Shown piece by piece: positions 57,789-64,000 of a DNA stretch of 64,000 nt. The translations under genes were made by a program, and so were the position numbers. Position 1 is the first letter of the stretch, and each line of letters begins with the position of its first letter. Source of the stretch: an uncultured Muribaculaceae bacterium (GTDB lineage: Bacteria; Bacteroidota; Bacteroidia; Bacteroidales; Muribaculaceae); contig CAJTQU010000003.1 of the NCBI GenBank assembly GCA_910578665.1, forward strand, positions 62,001 through 126,000. Reading direction: 5' to 3'. Under the pieces are notes generated by a model. That model was given only the letters and a program-made list of their open reading frames with translations. It was not told the origin of the DNA and made no database searches.

Positions 57789-59837
57789 CTAAGCGTGGCC
57801 CGACGAGACCTGCTGCCGGCGGTCGGGATAGGCCACACGGGTATGGTAGATGGTACCCAGGCGCTTCTTGAATGTCGCCTTGATATTCTCTACATCGGCA
57901 AATGACACAGGACTTTCGCGCAATAATCCGTCGGCTATCTGCGAATCTATGATTTTGTCCACCAGATTTGATATGCTGTCGGCGGTATATTCTTTCAGAC
58001 TGCGCGATGCCGCCTCTACAGCGTCGGCCATCATCATTATGGCTGTCTCGCGGCTCTGCGGATTAGGCCCGGGATATGAGAACGGAGCCTTGTCCACGTC
58101 ATGGCCGGCAGCATTACTGGCCACGGTGTAGAAATATTTGGTTATACCCTTGCCATGGTGCTCTCGTATGAAATTCTGGATCACCCTGGGCAGTTTGGCT
58201 TTCTCGGCCAGTATGACGCCGTCTGAGATATGGCCGATGATCTTACGGGCCGAAGTCTGGGGATCAAGCCCGTCATGCGGATTGACCCCGTGCTGGTTTT
58301 CGGTAAAAAATATCGGACTATGCATCTTGCCTATGTCGTGATATAGAGCGCCTGTGCGCACAAGCTGTGTATTGGCGCCTATGGCACGCGCGGCCTCGGC
58401 AGCAAGGGTACTGACCTGCATGGAGTGCTGGAACGTACCAGGTGCCTCCTCGGCCAGGCGGCGTAGCAACGGATTGTTTATGTCGCTCAGTTCTACCAGG
58501 GTGACTGCCGAGGTAAAACCGAATATCTTTTCGATCACGAATATCAGTATATATGTCAGAGAGAACAGCAGGGAATTAATGGCGTACGCCATAAACATGC
58601 GCCAGTCTATACTCTCCACCTCGCCGCTGACACAGCTAAGGACTGTACCTATAACACTGTAAGCCAAAAATATGACTAACGATGTACGCAACAGCTGCGA
58701 ACGGCGCGAGAGCTGGTTCAGGCTGAATATGGCCATCAGGCCGACAACTATCTCGGTGACTACGAACTGGAACTGGTATGTGGCCATAAGGGCCGTTATC
58801 ATCACCGTGACAAGCAGAGAGATGACGGCTGTGCGCGAATCTATAAAGATAAGCACCATAACAGGTACCGCTGCCACAGGAGTAAGATATATGCCGAGAG
58901 AGAAATTCTCGAAAAGCAGGGCTGCAAGCAGGGTGAACAATGTTATGAGAGAGACCATGAACGCCATATAGCGTGTGTCGGCAAACACAGCAGGACGGTA
59001 CAGCGACAGATACAGATAAAAAATGACGAAGGCAAGCAGCACGTAGACAAACTGGCCGGCTATAGTCACCATCGTGTGTGTCTGGTCGCCCTCCTGGTTC
59101 TTGGAAAGCATCTCTTCATATGTCTGCAAGTTGGTATAGATCTGCGGCGTCACTATCTCGCCACGGTCAACTATACGCTGTCCCTGGCGTATTTTTCCCT
59201 GTCCGGCATTGACTCCCTGTAATGCCTGTGACAGATATTTCGTGTCATGGAGCGAGTCAAGCAGTATATTGGGAGACAAGGCCGTGCGCAGGGCCTCGAC
59301 ATCGCTCTGGGCCAGGCCGTCTATCTCTCCGAACGAACTGCTGTAATTGTCCAGCACCCATTTGCAGGCCTCATCGACAGAGAGCATGGCAGAAGCGTCA
59401 CGGGCATTGACCATATTGTCGTCATCCTCGGTAAATATACGCACCTGGCGCGAGGCTGTGCCCCGGACGCGCTTGCGGAGCGAAGACGGCATAACCCCTT
59501 TTTCATACACCTGCGCGACAAGCCTGCGCAGCTGCGCGAGCTTGACCGGGCTTATCGCGGAATGCCCCAGCCTGTCCATCGTATTGCGCACGGCACTGTC
59601 GGAATATGTGACATATGGCGGAAAATTGCGCGTTATAGAGTCGGTGAGGTAGTTATAAGTTGTGGAGTCAAGATAGACAGGTATGTCAAACGGAGCCGTG
59701 AGCAACGAATAACGCCATGGCTGTCCCTCTTCATAGGTAAAAGACGCCCTATCGTTGCGAGGCAACGCCAGAACTATTGCGGCTACTGCCACCAGCAGAA
59801 GCAGAAAATGAGTGAGTTTCTTCTTTAATAGCTTCAT
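57789..59837 (-). CDS. 7TM-HD phosphohydrolase, PgpH-like c-di-AMP phosphodiesterase
   Basis: Probably hydrolyses cyclic di-AMP to pApA. The ATG at 59837 gives 682 residues starting with a basic end and a first membrane helix (FLLLLVAVAAIVLAL). A long extracytoplasmic 7TMR-HDED domain follows (about 30-270), then seven helices (about 275-480), then a cytoplasmic HD domain with HD at H500-D501 (ALYHDIGKMHSPIFF) and the later HHGKGITKYFY. In known PgpH the domain is inhibited by (p)ppGpp; here the gene lies 14 bp after a rel gene, making that cross-talk likely, though inferred. Confidence 0.92.
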   Translation of the reverse strand: MKLLKKKLTHFLLLLVAVAAIVLALPRNDRASFTYEEGQPWRYSLLTAPFDIPVYLDSTTYNYLTDSITRNFPPYVTYSDSAVRNTMDRLGHSAISPVKLAQLRRLVAQVYEKGVMPSSLRKRVRGTASRQVRIFTEDDDNMVNARDASAMLSVDEACKWVLDNYSSSFGEIDGLAQSDVEALRTALSPNILLDSLHDTKYLSQALQGVNAGQGKIRQGQRIVDRGEIVTPQIYTNLQTYEEMLSKNQEGDQTHTMVTIAGQFVYVLLAFVIFYLYLSLYRPAVFADTRYMAFMVSLITLFTLLAALLFENFSLGIYLTPVAAVPVMVLIFIDSRTAVISLLVTVMITALMATYQFQFVVTEIVVGLMAIFSLNQLSRRSQLLRTSLVIFLAYSVIGTVLSCVSGEVESIDWRMFMAYAINSLLFSLTYILIFVIEKIFGFTSAVTLVELSDINNPLLRRLAEEAPGTFQHSMQVSTLAAEAARAIGANTQLVRTGALYHDIGKMHSPIFFTENQHGVNPHDGLDPQTSARKIIGHISDGVILAEKAKLPRVIQNFIREHHGKGITKYFYTVASNAAGHDVDKAPFSYPGPNPQSRETAIMMMADAVEAASRSLKEYTADSISNLVDKIIDSQIADGLLRESPVSFADVENIKATFKKRLGTIYHTRVAYPDRRQQVSSGHA

Positions 59838-59851
59838 TGTCTGTGATTTGC

Positions 59852-62077
59852 TTATGATATCCGGCGCGCAAACCGCACACCTTCGATTTTCTTTAATGAC
59901 GCACAAAGGTCCGACACGGTACCGACCGAGTCCGTGTGCAGGTGTATCACGCAGTGCGTCACTTCGCCGGCCGTGTCTACATCCAGGCGGTATAATGCCA
60001 TACGCAGCCTTGTGGACACCAGATGTATTATATCTTCCAGCAGCGAGGGACGGGAGATACCGTCTACCGCCACCGATACCTCGAAGCTGCAGCTGTGCCC
60101 CTGCCAGCAGGTGGTCACAAGCCTGTCGCCGTATAAACTTTTCAGACGCTGGGCACGGGGGCAGTCCACTTTGTGAAGCACTACTGCCTCGTCATCGTCG
60201 ACAAAACCGAGCACATCGTCACCTGGCAGCGGCGAGCAACATTCCTCGATGCGGAAATTAGGCTCTGCCTCACCGGGATGCAGAATATAGGGTTTGTCCC
60301 GGTCCACCGGCCGCACTGTATTGTCACCCGGCTTCCGCCTGGAGGCAAAGGGATTTCGCCAGATCTTTGACAGCAGCGATGCCGGCTGGGATTCCCGCGA
60401 AGCGTAAACTTTCAGTTCGCCGGGCGACAACCGCAGTTCGTCTGCACCGAGGCGCTCCATAAAGAGTTCTTCGGAAGCAAGTCCGTGCGCGGCCAGCAGG
60501 CATGACATAAGCTTAGGCGACGGTTTGATTCCCTCGCGGCGCAAGGCATCGTCAAACAGCGAGCGGCCATATTCCCTCAATGCCGCTGAATCCTTGCGCA
60601 GCACACTGCGCAGCCGCTGTCTGGCACGCGCCGTATGGCAGAAAGAGAGCCACCGAGGCTGCGGCACCTGTGACTCCGAAGTAATTATCTCAACCTGGTC
60701 GCCGCTGTCCAGCACATGGTTCAGGGGCACCAGCCTGTGGGATATCTTTCCGGCTATACAGTGAAAACCTAGCTGGGAGTGTATGGCAAACGCCATATCG
60801 AGCACCGTGGCTCCTTTGGGCAATGTGAGCAGTTCGCCGCGCGGCGTAAACACATATATCTCCGAGGCAAACAGATCAAGCTTCACAGTATCGAGAAAAT
60901 CCATGGCGTCCGGCTCTGGATTGGCCAGAATCTCCTTTATGGTGTTCATCCACACCGAAAGTTCTGAATCCTCCTCGTAGTCCCCGTGCTTGTATTTCCA
61001 GTGGGCCGCATAGCCTAGTTCGGCTATCCTGTCCATCTTTGCCGAACGTATCTGGACCTCTATCCACTTGCCGTCAGGCCCCATCACGGTTATATGCAGG
61101 GCACGGTAACCATTGGCTTTCGGGGTGGTGATCCAGTCTCTGAGCCGGTCGGGATGCACGCGGTGTCCTTCGGTAAAGAAAGTATATATCTGCCAGCATC
61201 GTATGGCCTCGTCAGCCTCGTTTTCATTCTCAAAAACTACTCTGACCGCATATACGTCGTATATGTCGGAAAAACCCACATTCTTCTTAACCATCTTCCG
61301 CCATATGCTGTAAGCACTCTTAACACGCGCCTTGATGGTATATTTGAATCCGGCGGCATCAAGTTTGGCCCTTACCGGGGCCACAAACTGCTCAACAACC
61401 TCGTTACGGCGCGTGGCACTGCCGTCCACCATGCTCATGATTTCGGCATATTTGTCAGGATGCTCAAAACGAAACGCGAGGTCTTCAAACTCCTCTTTCA
61501 TCTTGAACAGACCGAGACGGTGTGCCAGAGGAGCGTAAACATACAGTGTCTCACCGGCTATCTTCAGCTGCTTCTCAGGCCTCAGCGAATCAAGTGTGCG
61601 CATGTTGTGCAGGCGGTCGGCCATCTTGATAAGCACCACCCTGACATCAGTACTCATAGAAAGCAGCAGACGGCGGAAGTTTTCGGCCTGGAGAGAGGCA
61701 TTGGTGCCGAGTATGCCTCCCGAAATCTTTGTAAGGCCCTCGACTATAGAAGCTATCTTCGGACCGAAAGCTGCCTGTATGTCTTCATGAGTGTAATCGG
61801 TGTCTTCCACCACGTCATGCAGAAAGGCTGCACATATCGAGGTGGAACCCAGTCCGAGTTCCGAAATAACAATCTTGGCTACAGCTATCGGATGCATGAT
61901 ATACGGTTCGCCGCTACGGCGCCGCACACCGCTGTGCGCCTGCCGCGCAAAACGGTAGGCGCGCTCTATCAGTTCCACTTTCTTACGGTGGTGGCTGGAC
62001 AGATAGCACTGCAGCACCTCCTGGTAGGCGCTTTCTATCATGTCTGATTCTTCCTGTGCGGAGTGAGGAGTATACAT
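59852..62077 (-). CDS. RelA/SpoT-family (p)ppGpp synthetase/hydrolase
   Basis: Bifunctional stringent-response enzyme of 741 residues. Hydrolase: H48, H87-D88 (FLHDVVEDTDYTHED) and the metal-site IKMADRLHNMRTL are intact. Synthetase: DIYDVYAVRVVF, WITTPKANGYRALHITVMG and IEVQIRS are present. Then TGS (ELLTLPKGATVLDMAFAIHSQLGFHCIAGKI), a helical part, a zinc-finger/conserved-cysteine segment (EECCSPLPGDDVLGF) and a C-terminal ACT domain (SFEVSVAVDGISRPSLLEDI). All domains expected of a long RSH protein are thus there. It is in the middle of the purN-CD225, rel, pgpH unit. Confidence 0.95.
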   Translation of the reverse strand: MYTPHSAQEESDMIESAYQEVLQCYLSSHHRKKVELIERAYRFARQAHSGVRRRSGEPYIMHPIAVAKIVISELGLGSTSICAAFLHDVVEDTDYTHEDIQAAFGPKIASIVEGLTKISGGILGTNASLQAENFRRLLLSMSTDVRVVLIKMADRLHNMRTLDSLRPEKQLKIAGETLYVYAPLAHRLGLFKMKEEFEDLAFRFEHPDKYAEIMSMVDGSATRRNEVVEQFVAPVRAKLDAAGFKYTIKARVKSAYSIWRKMVKKNVGFSDIYDVYAVRVVFENENEADEAIRCWQIYTFFTEGHRVHPDRLRDWITTPKANGYRALHITVMGPDGKWIEVQIRSAKMDRIAELGYAAHWKYKHGDYEEDSELSVWMNTIKEILANPEPDAMDFLDTVKLDLFASEIYVFTPRGELLTLPKGATVLDMAFAIHSQLGFHCIAGKISHRLVPLNHVLDSGDQVEIITSESQVPQPRWLSFCHTARARQRLRSVLRKDSAALREYGRSLFDDALRREGIKPSPKLMSCLLAAHGLASEELFMERLGADELRLSPGELKVYASRESQPASLLSKIWRNPFASRRKPGDNTVRPVDRDKPYILHPGEAEPNFRIEECCSPLPGDDVLGFVDDDEAVVLHKVDCPRAQRLKSLYGDRLVTTCWQGHSCSFEVSVAVDGISRPSLLEDIIHLVSTRLRMALYRLDVDTAGEVTHCVIHLHTDSVGTVSDLCASLKKIEGVRFARRIS

Positions 62078-62088
62078 AACGGGGATCG

Positions 62089-63162
62089 TCAGAACAAAAC
62101 AGTCTTAAGCATAGATATCGGGACCCACAGGGTGGCCCACAGGACACCAAGCACGAAAGAGGCTATAATCCAGCCCTGGGCACGGTCAGAGGCCCTGCGT
62201 GCCCCTGCCATGTCGCCGGCCGAAAGGCGGCTGCTGACAGAGGCAGAATATATTATGGCCACTATTCCGGCCACCGTGCAGCACAATATAGTCACAGCTA
62301 CAGACCAGGCCAGATATGACTTCGGCCTCTCACCATCCGGCAACGTCCGGGGGGGAACTGCCGGAGGCTGCTGTGTGGGTACCGGGGGCTGAGCCTGGCG
62401 GCTGACACGCTCCGCGGCACTACGTGCCTCGCTGTCGGAATATTTCACCTGTAATACTCCGGCCCATTCCTCATCGGCACTCGGCACAGGGGGCGCCGCA
62501 GGCACTTCGGGAGCCTTGTGGTCCGCCTCTGCCCGTTCCGGTGTTGCTGAGACCTCGGTGACGGCATGAGAGGAGGGTAACCCGTCGTTGTCAAGCCGTT
62601 GCAGAGCCGCCACTATGGCACGGGGATACAGGCTGTATTCCACCGGGTGTATCTTGGCCTCAAGTGTCTCGGCAGTGTCTCCGGGCACAATGTCCACGCT
62701 CTGCTGCATGAGTATCTCGCCGCCGTCGATTTCGTCGCTCACATAGTGCACGGTAACACCGCTCTGCTTCTCTCCGGCTGCCATGACCGCCTCATGCACA
62801 TGGTGCCCGTACATCCCTTTGCCGCCGTATGCCGGCAGCAGCGACGGATGTATATTGAGCATGCGGCCGCGATAGGCATCGATAATCGCAGGCTGTATGG
62901 TACGCATGAATCCGGCAAGCACTACCAGGTCCGGCGCGTAAGGACGCAGAGCATCGACTACCTGCGCGGGATCGTTGTCCCACACAGAGTTAGGCAGATA
63001 AAGGGTGGGCACACCGAGCGCTTCCATACGCTGGTGCACACCGGCATTTTTCTTATTGGACACTACCACTGCCACACGTATACGGTTCCCCTGGTGGAAA
63101 AGCCTGGCTATATTCTCAGCATTGGTGCCGCTGCCGGAGGCAAATATGGCTATATTTTTCAT
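62089..63162 (-). CDS. purN: PurN formyltransferase fused to a CD225/dispanin membrane domain
   Basis: Residues 1-192 form a complete phosphoribosylglycinamide formyltransferase (purine synthesis) with the start IAIFASGSGTNAENIARLF and the catalytic N103, H105 (NIHPSLLP) and D146 (DEIDGGE). A linker of about 85 residues rich in Pro, Ala and Glu follows. Residues 280-357 are a CD225/dispanin-like two-helix membrane domain: KSYLAWSVAVTILCC (C294-C295), GIVAIIYSASVSSRLSAGD, GARRASDRAQGW, then a second helix. Ordinary PurN ends near residue 190-215. The frame is continuous with no sign of a frameshift at the join. It begins the rel-pgpH operon, 11 bp before rel. Confidence 0.9.
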   Translation of the reverse strand: MKNIAIFASGSGTNAENIARLFHQGNRIRVAVVVSNKKNAGVHQRMEALGVPTLYLPNSVWDNDPAQVVDALRPYAPDLVVLAGFMRTIQPAIIDAYRGRMLNIHPSLLPAYGGKGMYGHHVHEAVMAAGEKQSGVTVHYVSDEIDGGEILMQQSVDIVPGDTAETLEAKIHPVEYSLYPRAIVAALQRLDNDGLPSSHAVTEVSATPERAEADHKAPEVPAAPPVPSADEEWAGVLQVKYSDSEARSAAERVSRQAQPPVPTQQPPAVPPRTLPDGERPKSYLAWSVAVTILCCTVAGIVAIIYSASVSSRLSAGDMAGARRASDRAQGWIIASFVLGVLWATLWVPISMLKTVLF

Positions 63163-63215
63163 TTTTGGAAAAACGTTTTTGGTCTTTGTTTGCGAAGTTA
63201 CAAAAAAAAATCGGT

Positions 63216-63249
63216 ATTTCTCCGCTTTTCTAAAGAATAGCGGAGAAAT
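63216..63249 (-). terminator. Terminator after the ABC exporter gene
   Basis: ATTTCTCCGCT (63216-63226) pairs with AGCGGAGAAAT (63239-63249). On the minus strand it lies 19 bp after the exporter stop and is followed by ACCGATTTTTTTTTG, a good T-tract. Confidence 0.9.
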
Positions 63250-63268
63250 CTACAACAAAGGGCAAAGC

Positions 63269-64000
63269 TTAAGAAAATTTCTGGAGGTTTACCAGACGCG
63301 CGTAATGCCCCCCCAGCTCCATCAGGGAGGCATGCGTGCCCTGCTCCACTATTTCGCCATCATGCATTACACAGATCTTATCAGCTCCGGCTATGGTGCT
63401 GAGGCGGTGGGCTATGACCAGGGTGGTACGCCCTTTCATCAGCCTCTCCAGCGCTTCCTGCACGGAACGTTCGCTCTCGGTGTCGAGAGCCGATGTCGCC
63501 TCGTCCAGAATCAGTATCGGGGGATTCTTAAGAATGGCACGGGCTATGCTGATACGCTGACGCTGCCCTCCCGACAGGCGGCATCCTCGGTCGCCGATAT
63601 TTGTGTCATAGCCATGCTCGGTGGCCATGATGAAATCATGTGCGTTGGCTATACGCGCGGCCTGTTCCACTTGTTCGTCATCGGCCTCGCCTACTCCGAA
63701 CGTGATGTTTGCGCGGATGGTATCGTTGAAAAGTATAGCCTCCTGGTTCACATTTCCCATGAGCGAACGCAGATCGTGCACCTTGAGCCGGCGTATATCG
63801 GTCCCTCCGACGGTCACCGCCCCCTTGCAGGGATCATAAAAGCGCGGCAGCAGGTCCACCAGCGTGCTCTTGCCGGAACCGCTCTGCCCCACAATGGCCA
63901 CAGTCTGGCCCGGCATCACATCCAGACTGACATTCTTCAGCACCGGGGTTTCGCCAGTATAGCTGAAATCTACACCTCTGAAGCTTATAACGGGCTGTCC
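63269..64000 (-). CDS. ABC exporter, C-terminal ATP-binding domain (partial)
   Basis: The frame runs from the stop at 63269 to the window edge at 64000, so only about 243 C-terminal residues are seen. They form a full nucleotide-binding domain: Walker A GQSGSGKST, Q-loop GNVNQEAILF, signature LSGGQRQRISIARA, Walker B ILILDEATSALD and the switch His in VIAHRLST. The GTG at 63943 is not the true start, because QPVISFRGVDFSYTGETP upstream in frame is the normal beginning of the domain. The fused membrane domain would lie beyond the edge, as in MsbA-type lipid or drug exporters. Confidence 0.92.
   Translation of the reverse strand, partial: GQPVISFRGVDFSYTGETPVLKNVSLDVMPGQTVAIVGQSGSGKSTLVDLLPRFYDPCKGAVTVGGTDIRRLKVHDLRSLMGNVNQEAILFNDTIRANITFGVGEADDEQVEQAARIANAHDFIMATEHGYDTNIGDRGCRLSGGQRQRISIARAILKNPPILILDEATSALDTESERSVQEALERLMKGRTTLVIAHRLSTIAGADKICVMHDGEIVEQGTHASLMELGGHYARLVNLQKFS

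Noticed and set aside
61094..62047. 317-codon open frame antisense to rel
   Set aside because: The rel protein on the other strand is complete and unmistakable; the antisense product has no recognisable blocks.
63269..63943. Stand-alone ABC ATPase of 224 residues starting at 63943
   Set aside because: The start is a GTG inside a normal nucleotide-binding domain whose first strands continue in frame to the window edge, so it is the end of a larger exporter. It is also not a candidate ATPase for the efflux operon.

Overview
The window looks like a chromosomal segment of a member of the order Bacteroidales, most likely from the Muribaculaceae/Bacteroides side. The evidence is Mfa-type fimbrillin loci with DUF3575 and DUF5119 partners, two proteins with tails resembling type IX secretion signals, an OprO/P-like porin, a thi cluster in the order E-G-C-H, and repeated promoter boxes of the Bacteroidetes type (TAnnTTTG about 19-20 bp after a TTG/TTTG). 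The family assignment is inference. Almost all of the DNA is coding. Spacers are short and AT-rich, and many genes overlap by 1-4 bp. I see no rRNA or tRNA gene, insertion sequence or CRISPR array.

Layout. 1-4353: thiamine synthesis (thiE, thiG, thiC, thiH). 4403-6016: an exported phosphatase-fold protein that has lost its catalytic residues. 6026-10959: an EamA permease, asnS, an RluB-type pseudouridine synthase with a long repetitive tail, and surE. 10147-14213 is a leftward operon mtaB, LpxL-like acyltransferase, GT2, surE. 14440-21681: acyl-CoA ligase, then a rightward operon recF, DciA-like gene, thioesterase, SIS isomerase, helical protein, ribH, xseA, xseB. 21769-26811: Bax-inhibitor-like protein, argS, nucleoside-gate transporter and porin. 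27109-28562: a tightly overlapped four-gene cassette (AT-hook protein, unknown protein, holin-like protein, T7-type amidase). 28645-32886: lipoprotein, polA, Lrp regulator. 32960-33226: a probable ncRNA gene. 33271-37254: leftward operon of beta-barrel, aroK, alanine-dehydrogenase-like protein and glycosyltransferase. 37407-39786: MATE pump and membrane acyltransferase, tail to tail. 40684-45626: TolC, HlyD and two ABC-2 permeases without an ATPase. 45926-55528: a lipoprotein and two fimbrial loci pointing at each other, with two surface proteins between them. 55668-63162: SlyD, DUF4919-like protein, membrane protein, then an operon of purN-CD225 fusion, rel and pgpH. 63269-64000: the 3' end of an ABC exporter.

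Functional themes are cofactor synthesis (thiamine, riboflavin), envelope building (lipid A acylation, glycosyltransfer, fimbriae, efflux), and nucleotide signalling ((p)ppGpp synthetase beside a PgpH-type c-di-AMP hydrolase, in one transcription unit with a purine enzyme). The most unusual items are the PurN protein fused to a CD225/dispanin membrane domain, the four-gene holin/amidase cassette, the orphan promoter-terminator unit at 32960-33226, the catalytically stripped phosphatase-like protein, a DNA polymerase I whose proofreading residues are replaced, and an orphan terminator with long-range complementarity in front of tolC.
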